Positions 14,811 through 29,600 of a stretch of 64,000 nt of DNA are shown one piece after another. How positions within the stretch are numbered: the stretch's first letter is position 1; every line of letters starts with the position of its first letter. Origin of the DNA: Homalodisca vitripennis (taxonomy: Eukaryota > Arthropoda > Insecta > Hemiptera > Cicadellidae); the NCBI RefSeq assembly GCF_021130785.1, contig NW_025778831.1, forward strand, positions 1-64,000, given 5' to 3'. The notes under the pieces were generated by a model, which had not been told where the DNA came from, ran no database searches, and worked only from the letters and a program-made list of their open reading frames with translations. The position numbers were made by a program, and so were the translations under genes.

Positions 14811-17800
14811 TATTGCGAGACAATGCAAGCTAGACTGACTAAACAATAATGTTAGTCATAGGTTATTGGTATTTAGGATATAATAGGTATATAAGGGCTT
14901 TAATATTAAAAATAAAAACTAATTTTTTTTATTCCTCGGATCTACATATATGTATAAAAACATTGTTGCATAGTGTAAAGTCAGTTCTGACTTCTAATTT
15001 GAGTTTAATTTTATTACATTTAAGAAGCTCAAGTTAATCTGACAAGTTAAACAACTTATGTCATTATATAATTTTATATTTAAAAGATTCAACAAGTAAC
15101 ATGGTATATCATATTACCTCTAAAATATCTTTATTAAATCATATTATAACGATTCGTACGAAGACATACATGTATTATGACATATGTATATCCTTTCAGC
15201 ATCTCTTGCCATTCTACTAATATAATAATCAGTCAAACTTTTCAAATGAAATGTTAAACTAAAACAACATTACTTGAAAATTATAAAATTTAGATTATGA
15301 GTGCTAAATTACAATAACTTTATCATTGGCTCTTAGAACTTTATTTTTAACTCGAACGTCTTAGGATCCCAAAGTTAAGTGCACCCAATGTCGTGTAATC
15401 TTTATCCAGGCCAGCTCTTACTCATTACCATCAAACCAGTAGTATTTCAGAATCTATATAAGATCTTGGATCAGTACCTGCGGGAATCCAAAGTAATATA
15501 CTTAACCAAGTTGTATTTGAGAAGTATATATTTAGTATCCTCAAAATATAAATTAGCTATGATGGGTTGGATGGATGTCCCGGTAGTGAAATTCACTAAG
15601 CGGTTTTAAAGTGCGTCTAGTTTTTATCCCTAGGCCTTTAAAATTAATCTTAGTCCTGATGCAACAAAATTTATATTATAAATTACATATCATTGGTAGC
15701 GAAACTGACGAAATTCTTTTTCTAAGTTGAAACTGTTCAATACTACACTGCGATTTTATTTGCAGTTTATTATTAATTTGTCACAACTTGTATCTTATTA
15801 TTCGCACTATAGGAATTTTCAACTTCATGGACGATCTGTGTCGAACATTTATAAAGCTAAAGTATGGTCAAATTTATGAAATTGTATACGAGGAGATAAA
15901 TAAATTGGATTTGATTTGAATTGAGTAATTTTAATTCAGTGTAAAAAACTTTCGTTCGTCACATAGTTTGCCACAAACTAACGAATATTATCGAACACTT
16001 GAGGGATTAGGGTATTGTTCAGGTCAAAGAAAGAGATTTTGTGGTTGAATTGACCTAACAAGATTTGCGGTACCCGGTCCTACCACAAAACCACAGTGGG
16101 GGGTATAAACCTCATTGTCAGAATGTCACTCACATCGCTCCTCTTCTCGTCAAGTGCTGACATATTAACACGATTTGTAATAAGATAGAGCTATTAAATA
16201 CGTTCTTTATAATATTCATATTTTTGATAGCAGAATAGTTTTAGTAACCTAAACTTATTAATGTGTTTGACTTATGAGAGTTAAATATAGAAGTCAATTT
16301 TAAAGTTCAGACACAAAAACTGATTCTACATCGCGTGAACTCTCACAAACAAAACGTCTTTATATCAGTTGCTAGATGGTGCAGGAAATCATAGAGTCCT
16401 AATTGGAAAAGATCTCTTATATTAAAGGTTTCAGAGATGATAGAGCTTTAAACTAGAGAAAGCTGACTCAAGAAAATCAAAAGCCTAACGGGTTTAGAGA
16501 CTGGGTAATCTCAGAGGAACTCTCGGAGGCTTTGTCAATACTACAGTTATTTCCAACATAATGTTACTGTAGTTAGTTTTGTGTTTGTTGTCATGAACTG
16601 ATGTAAATGTTACATCATATACGTAGTTATTAGTCTTTATACATATTTTTAACCTATAGTCATATTTTTTAATGTTTTGGAATATTACTGTGTAATATAA
16701 GCAAATTATTTTATCGATGATCAATAAAATTAAACAAATATTTTATACTATGTCTAATTACGAAATTTAAGGTACGACTTTCATTCTTGATATTCTATTG
16801 CGGTCAGGCATCTACATAAGATCTTTTATCAAGGCTAAGGGAAAAACAAACTTAACCCTTTACATGTAGCATGTATTTAATGATTGCTGAAAATTTCATT
16901 GCCATAAGTCTCTTAGATATGCGCCAAAAGTTTAACGTTGAGGATGAGGTTTTGTGGGAAACCAGCTAAATACCGACAATAGCTCCTATATCGTGTTTTT
17001 AATTTTTAATTTTTTTTGTATGTAATAATTATAACGCGCAATTATGAGAGTCAGTTTTGAAGAAACATTTCTCAAATATTTTGCGCTGTTGTGGTGTTCT
17101 TTGTCAAAATCGGCATAGCGAGGGAAAATATAGGAAATTTTCTGGATAATTACAAACAAACGGGGATGAAATTAGGCGTTTATTACTCATCAAAAAGGTG
17201 ACATGGGAAATAAACTGATTACATTATCTTACGTTACTATTTTATGCAAATTTTAAAGTAGTAACAATTATAACGAATACCATGTCATCGTAGGATTTGT
17301 AGTATTAAAGTCAACACAAATAGTTGTAGGGGTACTTTCCCATTACAATATATTTTTAACAGATGCTCTTTTTTTACACTTCAACGAAGTTGACAAGAGT
17401 CAATACAGCTTTAACCTATACCTACAGGAATCCGTTATAGCAAAGTCAAGACCTGTGCAGCAGTACGAGTAATTCCTTACAAAAGTATTTAGTTTTCATT
17501 CTCTTTGCATTTTCTCTCTTATATGTATAGTTCGCCTGTAGATGCAAAACAAGTGTTGAATAATACATGAAATAATACGAGAGACTATCCCAGTTGAAAT
17601 TCTATGTAATGCATTATCTAAATTACCTGGTTGCATAATACACGTAGCGCGAGCTGTGAGCCACATTTTACATTTACATTCTCTTTCATTGCTTCAGTTA
17701 AACAATACCTTCAATATCCCATCTCAACTAAACATGCTACGTATCAATGTGAATCCTTACTCAAGCTGAAGATGATAGCATAAAACTTTATGCATAATAA

Positions 17801-20800
17801 TTACATGCTGCCTATTTAGATACCCAGAGAGATTAGTTACCCTCAAATCTATTTTATATAAGTCAGCAAGCAAACGTTTCTTATTTTGTTACCGTTACTA
17901 AAATTTCCTAAAACATTCTTGCAGAACTTGTGTCGTCGAACTAGCAAAAGTTAGGTAGGTAGCAAAGTGGTGTTATTGACTGATCATATCCAATCGAATA
18001 TCATTCCAGGGACTGAAAAATATAATTTCTGTGTGAACTTTTGCTCCTTTCTGTCTGTCCGATCGTTACTCAAGAAAGACTGACCTGTAAACTTTAAGTT
18101 TTACACAGTGCTTTATTTCTAATTATGCAAAATTAAACTTCATGATTGTGGAAATCCCTCAATGGAAATGGCGTGAGCGTTAGCTAACATTTCTACATTA
18201 CTCTTTTGTGTATCACGATCGCCACATGAGAAAATCACTGAGTAAATAAATTTGTAAATACGTATACTGAAATAATAATATCTCGTTTTTTTAACATGTA
18301 ACATAGTAACATATCCTAATTGAATAAGCTATGGCGGTAAGTACTCCTAATCTGTTCAGAATAATGATAATAATAACCAAGAGTAAGGAGAATGAGTGAA
18401 TACATGTTATGCAATCATTTTTACAGGTTAATTTTTTTACACGCACATCCCCTTGGAAATTTAGAATTATCGGATTTTTGAATATTACTAATATCCCACC
18501 CATCAGTAAATTTCAATTTTACTCTTTGATTTTCATCTTCATATCCAAATAAAGTACTTTGTAGTATTAATTTTAATTGCATTTTGAAAGTTTTGAAGGA
18601 TATCTAAAGATAATATAAGGATCTATATACGAGTATTTATATGTTAACCATTCACTAGATTGTAATGGTGACATTTCCCGTGATAAATTGTACCTGTGAC
18701 AAACCGACACGCTGCGGTACCACAGCCGCGAGGGAAATGTTATCCCCGTCAGCTGTGGAAGTGTGGGGAACCATCAATAACATTCGATCTCTCAGGCGTG
18801 GACAAGTCATTTGATTTTGTTTTTAAGGAAATGCGGGCAGCAATGTTTTATTTTCACACATCTGTCTACACTTTTTTATATAATAATTACGTCTCTGTAA
18901 AGTATATTTCGTAAATTGTTTTTCATCAATATTAGATTTATAAACGATACATGACTAACTTTGTTGTTTGCAGTCCCATGTTAATACAAAACGTCGGTAT
19001 CAATCATGTCTCCCCAAATAGGTTTGAGTATTAGAATGATTTATTGGTTAACATTTAAATACAAAGCAGTATAACAATATCATCAGAATTTGTTATGTTT
19101 GCACATGTTAGAATTACTCTTCAACCAAAGGCACATAACTAACAAGGATAAGCGCAGAAGCGGAGTATCTGTATTGTTAAGGATATTGAAGGAGGGTAAT
19201 TTCCTCCTGTGATATTTATAGGCATTACGTTGTTTAGACCATAAGTTACTCACTTGTATCCTTTTAAAGCAGTTAATCATTATACCGTAAAAACTTACAT
19301 ACCGTCATAACGTTACTTAATAATAACGTAAGGTTACATTTAATCTTACGTATAAATCTCATTATCATTTTTATTCCAAAAAAGAAACATGGAATGATAT
19401 TTTTAACGGTACTTGGGCTAATTTTTGTCAATATCACAATTAGAAATTTAAGTATGGCAGCATATTTAGGTTGACAATTTATTAAATTTTTAATCAGCAT
19501 CGTGCTCTAGGTATTTCTGAGTAGAGTAAAACAACTTACCTGCACTGGTTGGAAGCATACTGGTCTCTTGACTCCTTCAGCATACCGAGGGCCTCTTTAA
19601 AGCCGTCTTTAGACTTCCCTGTTTGGCCAACAGGCGAGTTTTTTGCTGATCTTGCTATACTTTCCTTTAGGTTGATTTCCTGAGGATTCCCTAGAGCTGT
19701 TTCCTGATGTGTTTTCCTCAGTAACGTTAGTCTTCTTTCCAGACTGGATAAATTCTGCAGTGATTTCTGATTTTCTAGGCCGCGTGGTCCTTCTATCTGG
19801 AGGCATAGGCTTTGATGCTTCTTCCTCCCTAGTCTCTTCAGCGATTATTTTCTTTAGAAGCCACTTCACGAATCATTTACACTGCTCTTTTTTACTGTTG
19901 AATAACAGTGTAGCTTCTCAACAGCTTCCAAGAGTTCCATAGGATATTGTTAAGGTGGTTGGTGATTAACATCTAGATCCATTTCACTGGGATATGAATA
20001 TCTCTCGATCTGGGATAAACTCGAGAGGGTTGCGAGAGGTTCTCTCACACTTTCCTATCGGTTATGAAAGTAGTGGGGCCCGGACATGGGACCGGTATAG
20101 TGGGCTTAGATATAGAAATTAGAAACGTTTTTATGGAGTTTAAACATAGTCAATATACCATAAACCGTTCAGATAACTTAAAAATGTTTAGTAAATACTA
20201 TATGCATTCCAGAACACATTTTGTCTTTCTCTAGGTTCATAAATAAGGTATAAGTTTAAAAACAATTGTAAACGACCGCCGTATTGAAACTCAATGGCGT
20301 ACCAAGCTGGCCAAGGACCTTATCCGAGACATTTTGAAGTTGATTGAACTTTTTTTGATATATAAAATGTTTTATACCGGAGATGGTTTAGTCGCGCAAC
20401 TTTTAAGTAAAGTATAAATATTTGGCAAGAACTACCATGAGGGTGATTGTAACATGCTGAATTTTGTGTATAACATCTTCCTAAGACTCAGGAAATCTTT
20501 TTTTTTATTTCAATACACTGCTTCCGGGAAGTCCGATCACGAAGTTTCAAGAACACGATCAGCCGACGTAGATGCGGCGTAGTGACACAAAGATTTATGA
20601 CATCTTCTGGTTCATGAGTATCAAAATCGTTTTTTCTGTTCTTTGTTACATTAATAAAAAAAAAAAACAAACTGGTGATACAATTTTTTACTGTCGGTCC
20701 TGCACCATTGATATTAAACATTTCACGCCAATCAGTCTATTCTTCGTTTAAAGTTTGTTATTCAAGGTTAGAAAGGAAACAGAATTTCGGCCATTTTCCA

Positions 20801-23330
20801 TCGTTATAAGTTACAAAAGGTATAACACAATCAGTCTATCTTGTCTATCATAGACAAGTCGTTAATATATACGCATTATTCAGAACGCCAAACATGTTTC
20901 AAAATAAAAAACAAATTACGTTGAAAATTAAGCAAAAATGGTTTGTTCTTATGCCCAGAGGACTCCCTCACTCTGTAAAAGTGATTGGAATAACACGGAG
21001 AGCCGAATAAATAAGGTCTTGATAAACGAGATTGTACTATACTACATAATATCTTAAATAATTATTCTAGAACTATTAAAATATTTTCAGTATGCTGTTT
21101 TCGCCTAAGCATACATATGATGAAAGATTAATAAGATTGAATAGTTACGTGGTGGCTGTAGTGATGTTACGAGTCAATAATAGATGTGTTGCGGCTGGGT
21201 GTAACACGTAACTACGACACTAAGGGTAGTCACATAGGGGACAACATGTCAAACACCTTGTCACATTGACAGGACTGTCTTGATAGCCTTATTTGCTTTG
21301 TGTATATTCTCTTATATTGAAGAAGAGTTATTAAAAGCAAACCATGTTGTAAAAACTGTAGGATAAAATTACAGTAAAAACTAATGAGAACTACGCTCGG
21401 TCCGGCGGGTTAAGAATTTATTACAGTAACATTATTTGTGAAACAAAAGGTTTATATACTCCATTTGTTATTGACAGTAGTGATAATCTCGTAGTCACAA
21501 GCGATGGTTACAAAAGAATATTAGCGCTAGCAATTTGGGTTATTGGAATTGTAGTAAAAATTTCAAGTTCTGTACAACCTACCAACAGCATGTATTCAGT
21601 TCTTACGCAAATTTAATTTCTACAATTTAAAGCTGCATTAAAAATTGAATACGCAAGATGCTAATTCAAATACATCCTAAAATAGTTGATCACAGTTCGT
21701 TATTTTAATAAAAGTATATACAAATTTTGGGTGGTTTTTTATTCACTTAGAAGACACAGAGGACAAAAGCTGAATAAATCCCTCATTATAATTATTCAAA
21801 AAAATCTTTGGGCTTGCTTCCGGAGTGATAGAATGTTCAGGATTAGTAAGGTAGAGACTATCTATCGAGGACTCATGAGAAAGGATGGCGAACAGTATGC
21901 ATGGCATGGCACCATGAAAGAAAGGGAGGTTATCTCTACTCTTACCTCTTCCATTCTAAGTAGGTAAGGAAAAGTACTTTCCTCATGTTTAGACTAGAAA
22001 CAGCCTTTAACACTAAGGGAGCTCCACCCACAACAGTCATCCTACACACCCTCCGCAGCAAACTAGACCTGTCAATCTAACTATAGCTATGTTATATATA
22101 AAAACATCGTGATTTCGGATCGTGTCTAAAACATTGTGGTGTACTCAAATGTGTACGTAATGAGAAAATGAGAACACCAATGAAGATTACACTTGATGGC
22201 TGGTAGATAAACCAGACAGACTTTCTTTTGTAGTTTACGTGTCCCTGACGTCGAAACGATGTAGAGTTCGTTTTGACCGTCTTCTTAGCTGACATTTTGG
22301 ATCTGTTCAGACGAACGTAGACTCCAGATTCAGGAGTCAAGTTTGTGACATTGTCAGATCTCAGACACTGCACTGAGCGGAAAGTGAAATTGAATTAAAC
22401 TCAACATTCGTATCAATTAACCCCTTATAATGACTCTTCGACATGAGTAGTCATACCTTGAGATCCATGGACTTGCCACCCAGTCCATAATGGGGATAAT
22501 GGGTTCGAATTATCATCGATTGGTTTGAAATATAATTAGTTTAGTCCTGTTAGATGATTGCGTTGAAGGATCAAGAATATGTCCGAGACAAAATGACTAC
22601 TACTTTCGCCATTTATATTGTAGAAGGTTTCAACCTGTTCGGATGTCTTCGGGCAGGTTTAGACCACAGATTTCAAAGGCCAAACCTACGACAGCTTCAA
22701 ATGGAAAAACTTAGGTCATTCCAAAGTTCAAAGCGGAAGGTAAATGGAGTGAGGATTGCGTCAGCTATGTTGATTACCATTCCCACTAAATGCTTTAGGC
22801 TATGTCCCAAATATTTAGCGAAACTGTAAACTAACTGTAATAAACGTAACGAAATGTAAACAAGTTTTAACAATATAAAATACCAACAAAAATAATAGTA
22901 TATGTGCAACGTAACTTCACGTGCGAAACTGTGTAAGTAACTTCATGATCGTGACGTCATACATGACTTTAAAGTGTACGTAAGTTACAAGACATGTATG
23001 ACAGAGAAATTTCTTTCCTAGTACAGGCTCCCGTGCTCAGAATGGCTTTGTTTACACACATTTCACTTTGGGTTCTTGTTTTCCTACACAACATTACAAA
23101 TCATTATCATAGTATATTTTACCCACTTCAAGAGTCTTTACTATTATTGTTATAGTATAAGATCCGAAAATAATGTTTCCTTCTGCCTGATTGGCTTCCG
23201 ATTATGCGATCGAACACAGAACGCTTGAAAACTGCTTGTATTTTCAATAAATTGCAGATTTTTTTTGATCAAGTGAGTTTTCATTCAGGACCTTCATCAG
23301 TACATTACATACAGCTTATAAATTTTATTA
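14811..23330. other. Spacer of the palindrome, left part: no gene recognised
   Basis: This AT-rich stretch contains diverged third copies of arm sequence. Examples are 18,140-18,260 (related to 12,820-13,050), 18,660-18,850 (related to 27,480-27,690), 21,120-21,370 (related to 30,660-30,860) and 21,800-22,430 (related to 14,080-14,330 and to the 233-bp family). An open frame without an ATG at 19,609-19,869 (minus) encodes 86 charged residues that I do not recognise. A mariner-like element closes the stretch on the right. Confidence 0.5.
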
Positions 23331-25875
23331 TACAGGGTGTTCTGAAAAAAGGTGCCCATAAGTCAGGGCGTGATTCCTCACATCAAAATAAGAAAAAAGG
23401 TCTAATTAACATAGGTCCGAAAATGCTTAGTTACCAAGTTATACAGGGTGAAAGATTTCCTCTGAATTTCAGTTCCCCTGCTGCAACGAAGCCCTACGGG
23501 TATTTGTTGGCTGTTAATTAAGATGTACAATTTAGCGTACTTTATGTAAAATGAACTGAAAAATTGAATAAAACCGTTTCCAGACCTGTAGCTACAGTAA
23601 TGTTTAAGATATGTGACGAAATACGCGAAACTTGGTCCCGAAAAACAAGTTACATTTAGGTTTGAAGCAGATTTACTATGTTAAATGTACAATAAACACA
23701 AAATATTTTTTCACGGTACTTGTAGAAAAATTTAATTTCGAAGAGAAAGATGTAAAATAAGTCTATATTAGACAAACGCAAACTTTAAAAAATAATCCTT
23801 AATTACATACAAAACGCATGAAAAATAGACAAAATCTGTTAAGCTCTCTACAAATGTAATATTGAAATTAAAACAGCTGTTTTATTAAAACAAATTAATG
23901 AGTTACTATTATTTTTTATCAAGTAAATATTTTTAACAATCATACATTATCATACATAAAAAAGTTATCTGAATTATCATTCAACAAAAAAGTTACACTT
24001 GTCCTAAAAAACTAACCACGTCACAGTAGATGTTCAAAATGTTTCCCCTCATTCAAAATACAAGCATCCAGCCGTCTTCTCATAGACTGCCGAACTCTTT
24101 CGAAGATCCCAGGTGTCTCACGTATCCTTTGAATCCCGTTAACAATCCTTATTCGCAACTCTTCTATGGTATCCACAGGCGAGTCGTAGACAAGCGTCTT
24201 TAAATGTCCCCATAAGAAAAAGTCTAGAGGATTGAGGTCAGGTGACCTTGCAGGCCATGCTACTGGGGCTCCTCGACCAATCCATCTGTTTGGATATGCT
24301 TCATTTAAAAATTCTCTTACTTGTAATGTGTAATGAGCTGGAGCTCCATCCTGCATGAACCACATGTTGTTGCGTGTGTATAGTGGCACATCTTCGAGTA
24401 ACTCATTCAGATTAGTCGTCAAGAAATGTAAATAATTTTCACCATTGAGCGTATCAGGTAAAAAACTAATAAAAATTTTATCACCCAGAATAGCAGCCCA
24501 TACGTTTATAGAAAACTGATATTGGTGACGGTTCTCTGAAATAGCACGTGGATTTTCAATTGCCCACATGTGAGTATTGTGGGTGTTAAGAATAGCCATT
24601 CTTGAAAATTTTGCTTCATCAGTAAAGATAATGTAATTTAAAAAATGTGGATTTCTGCACCTTTGGATAAGCCATTGGCATAGCTGAACACGAGGAAAGT
24701 AATCTCGAGGCAAAAGAGCCTGGACCCTTTGATAGTGATAAGAATGCAACTGCTGCTCGTGTAAAATCTTCCAGACAATTGAATTACTAACACCGAAATC
24801 CAAGGCTAGTTCTCTAGTACTTCTTCCAGGATGATTCTCTATTTCGTCCAACACGCCCTCCTCCAATTCAGCTGTACACGTTGTACGTGGCCGTCCTGAT
24901 CTACCAACTTTTTCCAGATTTAAAGGTTCCCGTCTCGCTTAGCCTTCTATGAATGGAAGAAAACATTTTATGAGTCGGTAACTGTCCTATGAGGAAAATG
25001 TTCCTGATAGAGTCGTCTAGCCTGACGACTGTTTGCAATGTGCAAGACCGTACATTAAATGCATGTCTGCCATTTCACCATTAGTGTACATAATATTCAT
25101 ATTACCTGCCATGATGAATAAGATATTATTAGCTATCAAAAATTAACTTCAACGGCACTCGCACTAACTTGTATTAAAGTACAGATCAACACACGCACTT
25201 AATGAGTAATGGAAAAATAGCTGCTTGTAATGTTTATTTAAATTATTATAAACAATGTTACATTGTTAAAACATATGTTTTAAATAGAAATTACTTTGTT
25301 TCTCAAATCAAATATTTTAATAAAACAGCTGTTTTAATTTCAATATTACATTTGTAGAGAGCTTAACAGATTTTGTCTATTTTTCATGCGTTTTGTATGT
25401 AATTAAGGATTATTTTTTAAAGTTTGCGTTTGTCTAATATAGACTTATTTTACATCTTTCTCTTCGAAATTAAATTTTCTACAAGTACCGTGAAAAAATA
25501 TTTTGTGTTTATTGTACATTTAACATAGTAAATCTGTTTCAAACCTAAATGTAACTTGTTTTTCGGGACCAAGTTTCGCGTATTTCGTCACATATCTTAA
25601 ACATTACTGTAGCTACAGGTCTGGAAACGGTTTTTATTCAATTTTTAAGTTCATTTTACATAAAGTACGCTAAATTGTACATCTTAATTAACAGCCAACA
25701 AATACCCGTAGGGCTTCGTTGCAGCAGGGGAACTGAAATTCAGACGAAATCTTTCACCCTGTATAACTTGGTAACTAAGCATTTTCGGACCTATGTTAAT
25801 TAGACCTTTTTTTCTTATTTTGATGTGAGGAATCACGCCCTGACTTATGGGCACCTTTTTTCAGAACACCCTGTA
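23331..25875 (-). mobile_element. Tc1/mariner-superfamily element with 560-bp inverted repeats
   Basis: The element starts TACAGGGTGTTCTGAAAAAA and ends with its reverse complement, flanked by a TA target duplication at 23,329-23,330 and 25,876-25,877. The terminal inverted repeats are long, 23,331-23,890 and 25,315-25,875, and nearly identical. One minus-strand transposase gene lies between them. It sits in the spacer between the two palindrome arms. TA duplication and CAGGGTGT-type ends are usual for insect mariner-like elements; repeats of 560 bp are much longer than the usual 20-40 bp. Confidence 0.9.
24021..25112 (-). pseudogene. Tc1/mariner transposase (DUF4817 type), 5' end broken
   Basis: This cut-and-paste DNA transposase would act on the ends of its own element. 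The intact part (24,021-24,866) holds a helix-turn-helix region (RSTRELALDFGVSNSIVWKI) and the catalytic triad: first D in FTDEAKF, second D in FMQDGAPAH, third D in ARSPDLNPLDFFLWG. There are 36 residues between the second and third D, and the third residue is D rather than E. Upstream, coding traces typical of DUF4817 proteins continue to an ATG at 25,110-25,112 (YTNGE and ADMHLMYGLA are readable). Several frame changes and stops lie at about 24,880-25,040, so the protein cannot be made as the sequence stands. Small indels elsewhere in the window look like sequencing errors, so functional status is uncertain. Confidence 0.85.
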
Positions 25876-25877
25876 TA

Positions 25878-26639
25878 GTTTAACATAAATTAACTCATCT
25901 ATTAGTGCAATTAATGTATTAAATGTTGTAAATTAATAATAAATAAAGTACAATTTATGGTAAGTAAATAAATAATTGCCTTATAGGTACGAGATTTACG
26001 AGATGTATTAAATAGTTATTTAATACATTTCAGATGAACACTATGTATTTTTTTAAGAACAATATTATTTTATTTAAATGCTTACTAATACTGCCAATGT
26101 TTTATTCGATAAAAAATGTATTACGTTGACTAAAATGTAGAAAACCTTTAAAGCTTATTAAAAAGGTTTAATTGTTGAAATAATTAGATTTTAATTTAAT
26201 TTAAAAAGATCTTAATTTGACAGCGGAGAAATGAACTTGGGTCCCCAGTTGGAATTTGTGACCTAAATTTGAACACTAAAACAGTTGTTTTAGAGGTGGA
26301 CAATTATTTAATTAGATTCGCAACAGTTGCCCTGTTTTACAGTCGAACAAAACTTAGTATAGATCATTAACCTAAATGTGACCTAAATTATGGAATTCAC
26401 TGCAGACACGTAATAAAACATTAGTTACGGTTTATTCCTGTTATAGCATATGCAGCGCGTTTTAAACCCCACTTTTTATAATAACAATATAACGTCACAC
26501 GAAAAACTATTCCTGTTGAAATTCTATATTATTTTTCTCCATAGTGATGGAGTGTAGTGACACGCGTAACAAACACGGAGAAGCATGTTTGTTTGATACA
26601 TATGACATTTTGTTTTAATCAGAGTTACATGGTCAATAC
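25878..26639. other. Spacer of the palindrome, right part: nothing seen
   Basis: This is AT-rich DNA between the mariner-like element and the start of the right palindrome arm. I see no gene, no long open frame and no tandem repeat. Confidence 0.45.
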
Positions 26640-29600
26640 TGCTTCACCACTAACCTTGCTACATACTAACATGTAAAATGTTTTAATTCATACTTAAAAC
26701 ATGATGCAGAACGATAAATTGTGGAGTGAATAATTTTCAAATTTAAGGCAATTAATTTAACGTTAAGTGTTCAGTGGTTGTAGTAAACAGTTTAAAATAA
26801 ATTAAAATTAATATTGATATATAGAAGTTTAACAAAATTACCATTAAGAAAATTGTGACTTAACTGCATGAAAATACTTCTTTAACACTTCAAAAAGCAT
26901 TCCTAAACGGAATTGACCAATTAATTATTTAAATTATTCTGTAATCTACGGAATTGTCTAGGTACGAGTATTCTATTTGGCTGGTTTATACCTTCCACTT
27001 AAACATTGACTGGTAACAGCAAGAACTGATGCAGTCAACCATGGATGTCTGGGAACATCAAATTAATAACCGCAAATTTAGTGGTATTGGGGTATAAGGG
27101 TAGATCAATAGGTCTAGTGTACTGCGGGAGATGACTGTTAAGGGGCTCCCTTGCTGTTAAAGGCTGTTGTCAGCCTAGGCATAAGGGTATGCCGCGCTCT
27201 ACACGCTTTGACTAAAGAGGCTGGTTCAGAGTTGGCCTCACCTTCTCCTAAGGAGATGACTGAGGTTAATGCCCAAAATCCTTCCTCGTGAATCGCGACA
27301 GAGGTGGTTCTACCTCCAATTTTACCCGTCCAGACTACCATATTACTCCCGAAGCAACGCATAGGTCCTTTTAGAACTAAGTGCAACGTCTCAACGTTTC
27401 TCCTAACTGTCTGTTATTCAATTCTAAACTATACACATTTTCATAACAATTTTTGAACTACCCACAACAATTGCACTCATCAACATGTCTCGTGATAAAT
27501 TGTTCCAGTGGTAAACCGTCACGCCGCGATACCACAGCCGCGAGGGAAATGTTACACACATCGGCTGTGGAACTGTAGCGAACCATCGATTGTTACATCT
27601 CGATTTCTCAGGCTTAGACATGTCATTTGAGTTTTTTTTTTTTTGAAGACGTTCGTGCAGTAATCTTTTCTTTAGCATAATTTAGTTCTATCTGTTTTTC
27701 TTAAGTCTTTTTTCTCTCTACACAATATATATGATAAACCATTTCAAAACCAATAAACACTATACGAAAGTCGAGACATTCACACAGATACTATGCGATA
27801 GTTGTCACTTTAAAGGAAATTTCATGGATTAGATATACGAGTAATTAAATGTAGTATTTAGGAAGCATACAATACTAGTCAATAATATATAAAATCACGA
27901 ATAATGTGATTTAGATTAAGTATTAATGTAAACTAGAAGTAATCAGTGCTTCGAAACCACTTCTACTGTTTTTAGCAAATCGTTCTTTAGCCCATCGTTC
28001 TGATGCAGCCCATAGACTTTGTTGGATTTGCATCAATTAATTTAGGTTGGCACCCTTGATAAAAAAAAAACTAATTCACAAGGTGGGAGTAAACTAGAAC
28101 ACTTAGAAACTAGGATTGTAAAATGTTAAGTCTATAGATGTTAAAATATCATCTGATTGTACTTTCTAGTTTGTTTATAAATTCATTTATTTTCTGTGAT
28201 TTTCTCATTGCCATCGTACCCATAAGATCGATGTAAACATTTTCACTTACGCTGAGGAAAATTACATGTAGTAACATGCACCTTCATCGAACTCTATGTT
28301 GCCAAATTTTTAAAGTCCTTATCATACTCAGGTACTTCTTATCATACTCATAAGGTCATTTTATACTCGAGTTATCGTTCGGACAGACAGACAGATATAA
28401 ATGATATTATTGGTGCTCGTTTGGCTACGTTTGGCTAATAAAATGTTTCTTCTGTGTATTAAATACTTTCAATAAAAATTAATTAAATCATAGTATTTAA
28501 TTGTTAAGCAATTGTTTACGGTTTATATGAATTAAATAAACAAACAAATAGGAAATACCTTAAATTTAATGCTCAGCTGCGAAATCACAGTTGAGAGATA
28601 AATAAGTGTGAATCAAAGTGTTTAAAACTAATATAAAACGCCACGAAAAGATGACAAACTAGGCTAAAATGATTCAAAATAAAATAAACTACTATAGTTT
28701 TATATTATTTTTCATGAAAACTTAGATTCTGGTCGGCCGACTACTTTACAGAAGAATCTGTTTTACAAACAAAAAATTTAAGTACTTAGGGCACCTAAAC
28801 ATTTGATAAAATCAGATTGAGTTTAAACTAGTATTTTACAAAAATATATTTGAACAAATAATATTACATCAATATTTTATATAATTGGCTTAGAAATTCT
28901 GTAAATTATGAGTGCCATATGTTTTATCGGTTGATAGTAATAACTTTTCCATTAAATTATATGTGTAGAAATAAATAAAATAAATCTCAAAGAAATAGAA
29001 AGGGAAAATGAGCTGAACTCAGCTCTTGCTCAGACCGTCAAGTTTATTGGAGGCTATTTCATCAGAAGTCTACTTTACGAGAAATTCACAGAACTACTTG
29101 TATTCCAGTTGTTTTTAACAATGTAACTGTCTGAAATACTAACTAGAATGAAGAGTTCCTTTCGTTTATAAGGCTGATAATATATCTCTCTCCTAATTCC
29201 TGCATGTGATTTCATAGCTTACTTTAAGACCTTTTCGTTACAATAAAATCCTATAAATAAAGACTTTATACGAGTTAACTACAGCTGTATATTTGTATAA
29301 CGTTCAAATACGATGCAGATTGGTAATGTAACAGTTTAAACTGTTTATTATACAAGCAATAAAAAATAAATACATTGTCACATCTGGTGTTTTCTTTTCC
29401 TTATTTCTTTGTCCTATACATATAAACTACCTTTTTAAATCAGTCTCCATTTGAACCCCAATAATTTAAAAATTAAATTTGAATCCTATACATTTTATTT
29501 AACACATGAGTCGTTTTAAATGTGATCATAGAATATCATATATATTTTATGACACATTCTATCAAAGATTCTAAGATTCTATTCTAATTTTAATTGATAA

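Noticed and set aside
19609..19869. 86-residue charged frame in the spacer
   Set aside because: Starts at GTG with no upstream ATG and has no recognisable domain; could be an exon or gag remnant but is unsupported.
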